A stretch of DNA of 64,000 bases from positions 62,001-126,000 of the forward strand of contig NZ_DASQCC010000279.1 in NCBI RefSeq assembly GCF_035634895.1, read 5' to 3'. The notes under the pieces are model-generated. The model searched no databases and was not told the origin of the DNA. It saw only the letters and a program-made list of their open reading frames with translations. A program made the position numbers and the translations under genes. Each line of letters begins with the position of its first letter. The stretch's first letter is position 1. This DNA is from Actinophytocola sp035634895. GTDB taxonomy: Bacteria; Actinomycetota; Actinomycetes; Mycobacteriales; Pseudonocardiaceae. Of the stretch, positions 8,705-16,403 are shown one piece after another.

Positions 8705-9289
8705 ATGCGCATCGGGATCATCGGCGCCGGCCACATCGGCACCACGCTGAGCAGGCACTTCGCGATCGTCGGGCATGACGTGTCGCTGACCGGCCTGCTC
8801 GTCGCCCGCACCGTCCGCGCGGTCGCCAGCTTCGCCGACGTCGTGGTGGTCGCGATCCCGTTCCACCGCTACCCGGAACTGCCGCGAGCGGAGGTGGCCG
8901 GCAAGCCGGTCATCGACACGACCAACTACGACCCCGGCGTCGACCCGCCCATGCGCGAGCTGGACGAGGACCGCATCACCTCCAGTGAGCTGGTCGCCGC
9001 GCACCTGCTCGGCGCCCAGGTGGTCAAGGCGTTCAACGCGATCCGCTGGGAGCACCTGCGGGACCACGCCCACCGCGACCGGTTCGCCGGCCGGCGTGGC
9101 ATCCCGGTCTCCGGTGACCACGTCCGGGCCAAGAAGACCGCGATGGCCCTGGTCGAGGAGATCGGTTTCGATGCGGTCGACGCGGGAGGCCTCGCCCGCG
9201 GCGGCCGCAAGTTCCAGCCGGGCACGCCGGTCTACGCCGCCGACCTCACGGCGAGCGACCTGCGTGCCCGGCTGCACCTGGCTACCTGA
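8705..9289 (+). CDS. Short NADP-binding oxidoreductase (F420-dependent NADP reductase-like)
   Basis: 194 residues with a Rossmann start MRIGIIGAGHIGTTLSRHF and the later family blocks VVVVAIPFHRYPEL, VIDTTNYD, VVKAFNAI and RRGIPVSGD. These are typical of the small NADPH:F420 reductase-like dinucleotide-binding family that acts on unknown substrates. Compared with usual members, the segment after GHDVSLT that normally holds the second strand and the phosphate-recognition loop (ANSRG-type) looks deleted, so cofactor specificity or activity may be altered. Starts 14 bp after the DUF2795 gene. Confidence 0.75.
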   Translation: MRIGIIGAGHIGTTLSRHFAIVGHDVSLTGLLVARTVRAVASFADVVVVAIPFHRYPELPRAEVAGKPVIDTTNYDPGVDPPMRELDEDRITSSELVAAHLLGAQVVKAFNAIRWEHLRDHAHRDRFAGRRGIPVSGDHVRAKKTAMALVEEIGFDAVDAGGLARGGRKFQPGTPVYAADLTASDLRARLHLAT

Positions 9290-9455
9290 CGTTTTCTGTA
9301 ACCATTTCTTTGTCACTTGGGGGTGGCAATTGCCGGACACGTGGCCGGTGGGGCGGCGCGGCCTCACCGGCCGTCCCCTCATGGCGACCGCCTCGGCCGC
9401 CGGGACTAGGATCGACGTACTGCGGACAGTCGGGGCACAGCGCGGGAGAGACGTC

Positions 9456-9872
9456 ATGGGGAAAGACCCAGACCGTCTTCCACCTGCGCGCCCTCAACCG
9501 CCCGACGTCCAGCGCATCATCGACCGGCGGCTCCAGGTCAAGATCGTCCGGCACAACCCCGAGCTGTACGTCTGCCGCCTGTCCGGCGAGCTGGACCTCC
9601 TCACGGTGCCGACGCTGGTCCTGGTGCTGGACGACCTCCGCGAGCTCGAGGTGCCGGCGGTCGTCGTGGACCTGACGGGCGTGACGTACTGCGCGGCCAC
9701 CGGTGTGCAGGCCCTGCTGGAGGCGACCGAGGCGGCCCGCTCGACGGGCCAGCGCCTCGCGGTGGTAATCGCGAGCCTGACCGTGGCCAGGGTCCTCAAG
9801 GCGACCGACAACATCGACGGCATCGAGAACTACTCGAACCTGTCGGAGGCCATGCGGGCCATGGCCACGTAG
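9456..9872 (+). CDS. STAS-domain protein, anti-sigma factor antagonist-like
   Basis: 138 residues from ATG 9456, preceded by GGGAGAG. Residues about 30-135 are a STAS fold (VCRLSGELDLLTVP, VVVDLTGVTYCAATGVQALL). In anti-sigma antagonists the helix start reads DSSG, with the serine phosphorylated by the partner kinase. Here it reads AATG, so the usual Asp-Ser-Ser is replaced and only a Thr remains as possible acceptor. No anti-sigma kinase or sigma factor gene lies next to it. It may be unphosphorylatable (constitutively binding) or belong to a different partner-switch class. Confidence 0.8.
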   Translation: MGKDPDRLPPARPQPPDVQRIIDRRLQVKIVRHNPELYVCRLSGELDLLTVPTLVLVLDDLRELEVPAVVVDLTGVTYCAATGVQALLEATEAARSTGQRLAVVIASLTVARVLKATDNIDGIENYSNLSEAMRAMAT

Positions 9873-9884
9873 GTCACCCGGCGG

Positions 9885-10388
9885 TCAGATCTTGCAGCCC
9901 AGGATCGCGAGCGGCTTGGGCGCGTCCACCGTCTGCTTCGGGGTGCGGCGGTCACCGCGGCCCGGGGGACGGCTCGGCACGACCCGGCGCCGGACGTACC
10001 TGGTCGGCACCACGTGGTACTCGACGTCGTGCATCAGCTGCGGGGCCTGGCGGCGGCCGCCGGTCAGCATGGCCATGCCGATCATGCTCAGGACCAGGGC
10101 CACGTGCACGGCCACGTTGTCGGTGTGGAACGGCACGATGCCCGGGTCCGCCGCCGAGCCGAACTGCCACAGCAACACGTACACCACGGCGCCGCCGATG
10201 AGGTAGCCGTGCGCGCCCCGCGGGGTGGCGGCCAGCGCCAGGCCCGCGACGCCGAAGCCGAGGTGGACGAGGTTGTCCAGCAGGCCGGGCCCCGCGTCGA
10301 GCACTCCGGCCAGCACGAACAGCGCGGCGACCAGCATCGCGGCCACCTGGCCAGGCTCGCGGCGAGCCCAGTTCCTCGTCATCCCCAT
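9885..10388 (-). CDS. DUF4383 membrane protein
   Basis: 167 residues. Four hydrophobic stretches fall between about residues 14 and 115, with the family-like phrases NLVHLGFGVAGLALA and VLLWQFG, then a positively charged cytoplasmic tail (RYVRRRVVPSRPPGRGDRR). DUF4383 proteins are small actinobacterial membrane proteins of unknown role. Convergent with the STAS gene (12 bp between stops). The 286 bp between its start and the sensor kinase start hold a locally AT-richer stretch (10510-10630) suited to promoters for both genes, but I could not pick a definite -10/-35. Confidence 0.75.
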   Translation of the reverse strand: MGMTRNWARREPGQVAAMLVAALFVLAGVLDAGPGLLDNLVHLGFGVAGLALAATPRGAHGYLIGGAVVYVLLWQFGSAADPGIVPFHTDNVAVHVALVLSMIGMAMLTGGRRQAPQLMHDVEYHVVPTRYVRRRVVPSRPPGRGDRRTPKQTVDAPKPLAILGCKI

Positions 10389-10674
10389 ACCTTCCCCTCA
10401 CCCAGTTCACCAAAGCGGTTGAGGCCGCCCCAGACGCGAGCAGAAGCAGACTCGGCTCGGTGTGTGGTGCGCGCCATACTCTGCCCGTGTACCCCGTAGA
10501 CGCGCATCCGACGCGCCGGTTGTTAACCGAAGATCAACGCCAAGGTGTTACGGCCACGCAGTCCGGCAACTGGTGATTTGCTCCAGCACATTGATGTGAA
10601 ACATTTCGTCCCGTCCGGACGATTGCCATGTCTTCATCGTGTGCGGAGCAAAACTCCGGAGGGAGGGCCGAACT

Positions 10675-12063
10675 GTGTCGACACCACGACAGGACCACGC
10701 GCCGCCCGCCGGCGCCGAGTTGCCGCGCCAACGCGCCGGTAGCTCGATGCCGTCCAGGCCGGGACCCCGTAGCGAAACGACGACTCACAGCGAATCTCGC
10801 TCAGACAGCCACCGCGAGATCCGCCCCGAGACTGGAGGTGCCGCCCTGGTCGCGTCCACGTTCCCACCCGCGGTCGGTCTCGACGATCTCCGCATCCTTC
10901 CCCGGCCGCCACGGCTGGCCACCCGGCTGTTGCCCAGGTGGGTGGCCTTCTTCCGCGGCAGCCCGAGAGCCCGGGGCATCGCCTCCGACGTCGCCGCGCT
11001 GCTGCTCGCGGTGCTCGACGTGTGGCTGGTGATCCCGGAGGACGCCCCGAGCTACTCGATCTGGCTGTCCGGCGTCGCGGTGGCCGCCATGGTCATGCGC
11101 CGCCATGTGCCGTTCCTCGCCGTGCTGGTGACCGTGCCCGGGTACCTGACCGGCTGGTCGCAGCTCGCCGCGATGATCGCGCTCGGGTCGCTCGCGAAGA
11201 AGCACCGGCTGCTGTCGTGGCGGATGGTCGTCGGCTGCCTGTGTGTGTTCGTCTGTGGCTACGTCCGCTGGCCGCTGTCCGAGTTCGCCTCGCTGAGCTG
11301 GCAGGAGCACCTGCTCAACGTGATCTGGGCGGTGATCGCCATGGCCATGCCGGTGGCGATCGGCCTGCTGATCAGCGCGCGGAAGGAGCTGTCCGCGCGC
11401 ATCCGCGAGCTGGCGTCGATCCGGGAGCGGGAGAAGCGGCTGCTGGCCGAGACCGTCCGCGCCGCCGAACGGGCCGAGCTGGCCCGCGAGATGCACGACG
11501 TGGTCAGCCACCAGGTCACGCTCATCGCCATGCAGGCCGGCGCGCTGCAGGTGTCCGCGGACGGCGGCACCGCCGAGGCGGCCCGCACGATCCGCGAGCT
11601 GTCCACCCGCACGCTGGAGGAGCTGCGGAACCTGGTCGGCGTGCTGCGGTCGAGCGACGCGGCCGAGGAGTGCCAGCCGGGCCTCGACGAGCTGGACGAC
11701 CTGGTGCGCAACTTCCGCGACGACGCGGTGCCTGTCGCGCTGGACGTCGAGGCCGAGCCGTCGCGGCTGCCGCGGCCGGTGTCACACGCGGTGTACCGGA
11801 CGGTGCAGGAGGCGCTCACGAACGTCCGCAAGCACGCGTCGGGCGCGCGGGCCTCGGTACGGGTGGTGATGGCGGAGCAGGACACGCTGGTGGTCGAGGT
11901 GCGCAACGGGCGGGCGAAGGCACGGCTGCCGGTACTTCCGTCCGGCGGTCACGGGTTGATCGGCCTGAAGGAACGCGCCGGGTTGCTGGGCGGCACGTTC
12001 TCGGCCGGGCCGACGTCGGAGGGCGGTTTCCGGGTCTCGGCCACCTATCCCCTGGCGGGCTGA
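10675..12063 (+). CDS. Orphan two-component sensor histidine kinase (HisKA_3/NarL type)
   Basis: 462 residues from GTG 10675, chosen for the GGAGGGAGGG ribosome site upstream. Order: about 90 residues of low-complexity basic N-terminus; four to five membrane segments (about 105-235); a coiled linker (IRELASIREREKRLL); the dimerisation/phosphoacceptor motif AREMHDVVSHQ, whose His should be autophosphorylated; then an HATPase with N-box EALTNVRKHA and G-box GLIGLKERAGLLGG. No LuxR-type response regulator lies next to it, which is unusual for this class, so its partner must be elsewhere. Signal unknown. Confidence 0.9.
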   Translation: MSTPRQDHAPPAGAELPRQRAGSSMPSRPGPRSETTTHSESRSDSHREIRPETGGAALVASTFPPAVGLDDLRILPRPPRLATRLLPRWVAFFRGSPRARGIASDVAALLLAVLDVWLVIPEDAPSYSIWLSGVAVAAMVMRRHVPFLAVLVTVPGYLTGWSQLAAMIALGSLAKKHRLLSWRMVVGCLCVFVCGYVRWPLSEFASLSWQEHLLNVIWAVIAMAMPVAIGLLISARKELSARIRELASIREREKRLLAETVRAAERAELAREMHDVVSHQVTLIAMQAGALQVSADGGTAEAARTIRELSTRTLEELRNLVGVLRSSDAAEECQPGLDELDDLVRNFRDDAVPVALDVEAEPSRLPRPVSHAVYRTVQEALTNVRKHASGARASVRVVMAEQDTLVVEVRNGRAKARLPVLPSGGHGLIGLKERAGLLGGTFSAGPTSEGGFRVSATYPLAG

Positions 12064-12068
12064 ACGCA

Positions 12069-12110
12069 CGAGAAGGCCGCCGCACGAAGCCTCGTGCGGC
12101 GGCCTTCTCG
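12069..12110. terminator. Bidirectional terminator between sensor kinase and rbpA
   Basis: Perfect 19-bp stem with a 4-base loop (AGCC): arms 12069-12087 and 12092-12110, core AAGGCCGCCGCACGA. It sits between convergent genes and can stop transcription from both sides. Confidence 0.85.
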
Positions 12111-12115
12111 CGAAC

Positions 12116-12457
12116 TCAGCCTTCGCGCTGCCTGCGCAGCTTGGCCAGGGCTTCGGCGAGAATAGCCTCGCCGTCGGCGTCTGACCGACGCTCCTTCACG
12201 TACGCGAGGTGCGTCTTGTAGGGCTCGTTGCGCGGGGCCTTGGGCGGCTCGTGCTGCTCCCTGCCGCCGGGAAGGCCACAGCGCGGGCAGTCCCACGACT
12301 CCGGCTCCTCGGCGTCGAGCGCGAACGACGGCCGCGACTCGTGCCCGTTGGCACACCAGTAGGAGACCCTTCGGCGCGGCGCGGACTCGCCCCGCTCCGA
12401 CTCGCCCATGGGCCCAGCGCCGACTCGAGTACCTCGAATCGCACTACCACCAGCCAT
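12116..12457 (-). CDS. rbpA: RNA polymerase-binding protein RbpA
   Basis: Actinobacterial transcription factor that binds the principal sigma factor and RNA polymerase and stabilises open complexes. 113 residues, the family length. Order: flexible N-terminal tail (MAGGSAIRGTRVGAGP), a core with paired cysteine motifs (CANGHES and CPRCG), then the basic linker and C-terminal sigma-interaction helix ending in EAILAEALAKLRRQR. Lies downstream of secG on the same strand but after the secG terminator, so it probably has its own promoter. Confidence 0.97.
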   Translation of the reverse strand: MAGGSAIRGTRVGAGPMGESERGESAPRRRVSYWCANGHESRPSFALDAEEPESWDCPRCGLPGGREQHEPPKAPRNEPYKTHLAYVKERRSDADGEAILAEALAKLRRQREG

Positions 12458-12489
12458 CGACTCTTACACCCCCACAAGGTGGTTCAGGC

Positions 12490-12530
12490 GGAAAAACGAA
12501 AACTGCCCCGCGTCCCGGAGTGGACGGGGC
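12490..12530 (-). terminator. Intrinsic terminator of secG
   Basis: Read on the minus strand, GCCCCGTCC pairs with GGACGCGGGGC (one small bulge) around a 6-base loop at 12505-12530, followed by a T-rich tail AGTTTTCGTTTTTCC (12490-12504). This is the most classical hairpin-plus-U-tract terminator in the window. Confidence 0.88.
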
Positions 12531-12532
12531 CG

Positions 12533-12766
12533 TCAGGCGACCTTGATGAGCAGACCGAGCCCGATGACACAGATGAGCCAGATCGCACCGATGAACAGCG
12601 TCGCGCGGTCCAGGTTCTTCTCGGCGACGCTCGAGCCGGACAGGCTCGACTGCATGCCGCCGCCGAACAGCGACGACAGGCCGCCACCGCGGCCGCGGTG
12701 CAGCAGGACCAAAAGGATAAGCAGCAGGCTGGTGACGATGAGACCAATCTGCAGGGCAAGAACCAT
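12533..12766 (-). CDS. secG: Preprotein translocase subunit SecG
   Basis: 77 residues from the ATG at 12766 (MVLALQIGLIVTSLLLIL). Two membrane helices flank the GRGGGLSSLFGGG cytoplasmic loop, the hallmark of SecG; part of the SecYEG channel. An in-frame extension to 12898 has no membrane or family character and was not used. In most actinobacteria secG directly follows tpiA. Here about 3.6 kb with three accessory genes separates them, and secG shares a roughly 200-bp divergent upstream region with the glucanase gene. Confidence 0.95.
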   Translation of the reverse strand: MVLALQIGLIVTSLLLILLVLLHRGRGGGLSSLFGGGMQSSLSGSSVAEKNLDRATLFIGAIWLICVIGLGLLIKVA

Positions 12767-12970
12767 TTCATCCTCGCTGTCGACCCGGGGACCGCATCGG
12801 TACGGTCGAAGCAACAGGTTACCTGGCGGCGGGTGGTGGTTACCCAGCGCCCCCGTATTCGCCGGAGAGATTGTTGCTCTCGGGAACAAACTGGTCAATA
12901 CTCAGTGCGGGACAAATCCGCGTGGCCTCCTCGGTGCCCTCGCATGGGCACGCACGGAAGGAGAACACGC

Positions 12971-14098
12971 ATGATCTCTCGTCGCTCGTTCCTCGGGGGG
13001 CTCGCGGCGGCGACCGTCGGAGTGCCACTCACGGCCCGTGTGGTCCTCGCGGCGTCCAGCCTGGCGTCACTGTCCCTGGAGATCGTCAACTCGTCCGGCC
13101 GCGGGCCGCTGTGGGTCTACGTGGTCGGAACCGAACTCGCGACCGGACGGCAGTGCCACCTGTCCGCGGGCGGCGCGCTGGTCCCGGTGTCGACGAACGA
13201 CAACGGTCCGGACGGCTACACCGACTACTCGCTGCCGGTCAACGGCTCGCGGACGTTGTCGCTGCCGCAGGGCATGTCCGGGCGGGTCTACGTCGCGCTG
13301 GGTGACAAGCTGAAGTTCCGGGCCAACCCGGGCAACGCGCTCGCGTACCCGGCCGGCTGGGTGACGGTCGACCCGAACTACCCGGTGCTGCACGACTTCT
13401 TCGAGTTCACCTACGACGGCGCCGGCATGCACTGCAACACGACGATGGTCGACATGCTGTCGGTGCCGCTGGCGGTCTCGCTGGTCGGGGCGTCGCAGCA
13501 GTCCACGGGACAGCTGCGGCAGGGCGGCCGGGCGGCGGTGTTCTCGGCACTGCGGTCGGTGCCCGGGTTCGCGAACCTGGTGCGCGGCGACCTGCGCGTG
13601 GTGTCCCCCGGGCACGGCATCGACTCGGGCTGGTTCGCGGCCGACTACTTCGCGTCGTGGATCGACGAGGTGTGGAACCACTACCGCTCGAACACGATGA
13701 CGGTGACCGCCGGCAACCGGACGTTCCGCGGCTCGGTGCAGGGCGACCGGTTCGTGTTCGACAACGGCGTGCGGCCGTTCACGAAGCCGTCGACCCGTGA
13801 CGTCCTGTACTGCGACGGCTCGCTGGCCGCGCCGAACGACGGCGTGACCGGCCCGGTGGCGGCGGCGTTGGGCGCGGGCTTCAACCGCGGCGTGCTGACC
13901 GACACAGGTGCGCAGCCGGTGGCCGCCGCCGGCACGTACTACCGGCGCGCGGTGACCAACCACTACTCCCGCGTCATGCACGAGAACACGGTCGACGGCA
14001 AGGCCTACGGCTTCGCCTTCGACGACGTGGCCGAACACGCGCCGTATGTCTCGGACCCGTCCCCGACGAGGCTGACGCTCACTCTGACCCCGTTCTGA
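12971..14098 (+). CDS. Secreted glycoside hydrolase family 64 (beta-1,3-glucanase-like)
   Basis: 375 residues from ATG 12971, behind GAAGGAGAAC. The N-terminus MISRRSFLGG plus a hydrophobic stretch ending near LAA is a Tat-type signal peptide, so the enzyme is exported folded. The body has GH64/thaumatin-like features: VYVVGTELATGRQCHL, a FFEFTYDGAGMHCNTTMVDM block holding the acidic/Thr motif, and C-terminal HYSRVMHENTVDGKAYGFAFDD. GH64 enzymes cut beta-1,3-glucans of fungal walls. The length (about 375) fits a catalytic domain without a carbohydrate-binding module. Its 3' end overlaps the next gene, on the opposite strand, by 20 bp. Confidence 0.88.
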   Translation: MISRRSFLGGLAAATVGVPLTARVVLAASSLASLSLEIVNSSGRGPLWVYVVGTELATGRQCHLSAGGALVPVSTNDNGPDGYTDYSLPVNGSRTLSLPQGMSGRVYVALGDKLKFRANPGNALAYPAGWVTVDPNYPVLHDFFEFTYDGAGMHCNTTMVDMLSVPLAVSLVGASQQSTGQLRQGGRAAVFSALRSVPGFANLVRGDLRVVSPGHGIDSGWFAADYFASWIDEVWNHYRSNTMTVTAGNRTFRGSVQGDRFVFDNGVRPFTKPSTRDVLYCDGSLAAPNDGVTGPVAAALGAGFNRGVLTDTGAQPVAAAGTYYRRAVTNHYSRVMHENTVDGKAYGFAFDDVAEHAPYVSDPSPTRLTLTLTPF

Positions 14099-15095
14099 AC
14101 AACTCGGACAGTGAGGCCTCCGGCCGGCTGGCGGCCAGTTCGGCCGCCACCCGCACGGCCAGCGGCAACCGAGCGCACTGGTCGACGAGCCGGGCGACCA
14201 CCCGGGGTTCCACCCTCGCCCGCTCGCCGACCAGGTTGCCGAACAACGTGCCGGCCTCGTCGCCGGTGAGCCGGCCGATCTCCATCCGGTCGGCGCCGTC
14301 CCTGGCGACGAGGCCGCTCAGCCTGTCGCGGCTGGTCACCAGCACGACGCAGGACCGGCCGCCGGGCAGCAGCGGCCGGACCTGCTCGGCGGAGTGGGCG
14401 TCGTCCAGCAGCACGAGCATGCGCCGGCCGGCGAGCAGGCTGCGAAAGCGTGCGGCGAGCTCGGTCACCCGGCCGTGCTCGTGCGCATGCCCGAGGCTGC
14501 GCAGGAAACCGGACAGTGCCTGTCCCGGATCGAGCGGGCGGGAGCTGCCGCCGAGGTCGCCGAACAGGCAGCCGTCGGGGAAGAGGCCGGCCACCCGGTG
14601 CGCCCAGTGCACGGCCAGCGCGGTCTTGCCGACGGCCGGTCCGCCGGTGACGACGGTGACCGCGGCCCGGTTCGGGAGGGACAGCCGCGAGTCCAGCTCG
14701 GCCAGGTGTTCCTCCCGGCCGGTGAACATGCCCACGTCGCGGGGCAGCTCCCGCGGTGCCACCGTCCACGAACGGTCCCGCCTGCGGCTCTCCTCCACGC
14801 GGTCGCGGGCCGTCGCGAACGCGCCCTGCTCCGCGAGCGTCGCACCGAGCAGCCGGACCAGCACGTCGAACCGGTCGGTCGGCGGCAACCGCTTGCCGGA
14901 GAAGTAGTCGCCGATGATGCCGTGTGCCCAACCGGTCCGCACGGCCAGCTCCCGATAGGTCAACGGGGTGTCATCGCGCGCTCGGCCGTGCCGCCTGCGT
15001 AGTGCCCGCAGGAGCCGCGCCAGGTGGGCGAGAGTGGCGATCTCCCCCACGCCGAGCAGGCCGTTTCCGCCGTGGTCGTCCCACACCTGGACCAC
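14079..15095 (-). CDS. Helix-turn-helix / NB-ARC ATPase regulator, short form
   Basis: 338 residues from GTG 15095 behind GGGAGGGC; an in-frame extension upstream to 15302 reads low-complexity sequence. Residues about 15-75 form an HTH-like domain (LTYRELAVRTGWAHGIIGDY). Then an NB-ARC/AAA module starts with FTGREEHLAELD, with Walker A TGGPAVGKTALAV, Walker B MLVLLDDA and the sensor VLVTSRDRL, ending soon after LPLAVRVAAELAA. The TPR repeats that usually follow in AfsR/SARP-like regulators are absent, so this is a short form or a truncation. It is convergent with the GH64 gene (20-bp overlap) and divergent from the secreted protein gene; a regulatory role for the island is inference. Confidence 0.8.
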   Translation of the reverse strand: MVQVWDDHGGNGLLGVGEIATLAHLARLLRALRRRHGRARDDTPLTYRELAVRTGWAHGIIGDYFSGKRLPPTDRFDVLVRLLGATLAEQGAFATARDRVEESRRRDRSWTVAPRELPRDVGMFTGREEHLAELDSRLSLPNRAAVTVVTGGPAVGKTALAVHWAHRVAGLFPDGCLFGDLGGSSRPLDPGQALSGFLRSLGHAHEHGRVTELAARFRSLLAGRRMLVLLDDAHSAEQVRPLLPGGRSCVVLVTSRDRLSGLVARDGADRMEIGRLTGDEAGTLFGNLVGERARVEPRVVARLVDQCARLPLAVRVAAELAASRPEASLSELFRTGSE

Positions 15096-15180
15096 GCTGC
15101 CCTCCCGCCCCGGGCCAGCCAGCACGTTACCGGCGCGCGCGGCGGCGAGAAACCGCCGTCCGGCGGCTGTCCGGCCTTGT

Positions 15181-15205
15181 CCGACCCGGTCCGACCCGGT
15201 CCGAC
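15181..15205 (+). repeat. 10-bp tandem repeat CCGACCCGGT x2.5
   Basis: Two and a half perfect copies of CCGACCCGGT lie in the 206-bp divergent region between the NB-ARC regulator and the secreted-protein gene. Such phased direct repeats upstream of regulators of this type can be binding sites (inference). A hairpin-like CCGCCGTCCGGCGG lies just before it. Confidence 0.5.
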
Positions 15206-15301
15206 ATCCCGGGCGCGGCCCCGACCGTTTCCCCGACGCTTCTCCCGACCCGCGTCGAGACCGCGGGGCGAAGGGAACCGATGTAGGACAAGGAAAAGCC
15301 A

Positions 15302-16351
15302 ATGAATGTCAGGCAGTTCAGCAGGACGAGGCGGGCGCTCGCGGTCGCCTCGGGAGCAACACTGGTCGCGGTGCTCGCGACCGCCACACCCGCACTGGCG
15401 AACCAGCAGGACCGGCTGGGCCGGTCAAGCGACGGCGCCGCCTCGGTGGTGCCGTTGAGCGCCGACCTGCGGATCAGCAGTACGACGGTCGACGCCGCGG
15501 GACAGCGGCAGACCGAACAGGAGTCCCAGCACCTGTACCGCGACGCCAAGGGCAGAACGCGCACCGAAGTCGGCGGCACGGTGACGATCTACGACCCCAC
15601 CGCCCGGACCACCGTGGTGCTGGACCTCGCGTCGCACACCTTCCAGCGGTCGACGGGGAAGAAGCCATCCGCGGACGCCGCGGACCGGAACGCGACCGGC
15701 GACCAGAAGATCACGTCGACGCCACGGTCGCTGGGTACCGCGACGGTGTCCGGGGTTGCGGCCCAGGGTCGCCAGTACACGGTCACACTGCCGGCCCAAC
15801 GCGACCTGCCGGTGCGGACGAAGGACGTCACGCTCTGGCTGTCCACCGACGTGCAGCTGCCGGTACGGACAACGGTGGTGGACGAGTCCGGTGCGACCAA
15901 CACCCAGACCTACACCAACATCAAGGCCGGTGTGGCGCCGGCCGCGAGCCTGTTCACGGTGCCGGCGGGCTATCGGGAGGCGAGGCCGGGCGCGGCGACG
16001 GGCCACGGCGTACTGGCCAACTGCCCGCTCCAGAACGACGACCCGGTGTTCCTGACCAGCTTCGACCTGGTCTACCTCGACGCGCGGTACGTCAACGCGA
16101 CCACCGACCCGTTCGCCGGCTGCGCGTTCGTCGCCGACGCGGGCGCCTTCCAGTACCCGCTCAACGGCTTCCCGACGACGGACCTGCTCCTGCCCTACGA
16201 CCAGTGGCTCGTCTACGACAACGGCGGGCTGCTGCCCTACCTGCCGTACGTGGCGTTCGGCGACATCGTGTTCGTCGCCGCCAACCCGTTCGAGCCCGAC
16301 ACGACGACCAAGGACTCGTTCATCACCCTGACCATCTTCCCGGCGTTCTAG
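15302..16351 (+). CDS. Secreted protein of unknown function with LolA/DUF4412-like domain
   Basis: 349 residues. The N-terminus RQFSRTRRALAVASGATLV followed by a stretch ending TPALA gives a Sec (possibly Tat) signal peptide with cleavage near residue 33. Residues about 55-225 read like a lipoprotein-sorting/DUF4412 beta-barrel: repeated charged strands (YRDAKGRTRTEVGGTVTIYD), a VSGVAAQGRQY segment and a terminal TNIKAGVAPAASLFTVPAGY. The C-terminal 120 residues are rich in Tyr, Phe and Leu, have no family I recognise, and contain CP and GCAF cysteines that could form a disulfide. Transcribed away from the NB-ARC regulator. Confidence 0.65.
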   Translation: MNVRQFSRTRRALAVASGATLVAVLATATPALANQQDRLGRSSDGAASVVPLSADLRISSTTVDAAGQRQTEQESQHLYRDAKGRTRTEVGGTVTIYDPTARTTVVLDLASHTFQRSTGKKPSADAADRNATGDQKITSTPRSLGTATVSGVAAQGRQYTVTLPAQRDLPVRTKDVTLWLSTDVQLPVRTTVVDESGATNTQTYTNIKAGVAPAASLFTVPAGYREARPGAATGHGVLANCPLQNDDPVFLTSFDLVYLDARYVNATTDPFAGCAFVADAGAFQYPLNGFPTTDLLLPYDQWLVYDNGGLLPYLPYVAFGDIVFVAANPFEPDTTTKDSFITLTIFPAF

Positions 16352-16358
16352 CCCCACT

Positions 16359-16397
16359 CGTCGGCCCCCGGCACCGCGACGGTGCCGGGGGCCGACG
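16359..16397. terminator. Bidirectional terminator between secreted-protein gene and tpiA
   Basis: Perfect 17-bp stem (16359-16375 with 16381-16397), loop GCGAC, core GTCGGCCCCCGGCACC. It lies 7 bp after each of the two convergent stops. Confidence 0.88.
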
Positions 16398-16403
16398 GGG
16401 GCT

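Noticed and set aside
12767..12898. Longer SecG start at 12898
   Set aside because: Adds 44 residues with no SecG similarity; ATG 12766 gives the family N-terminus.
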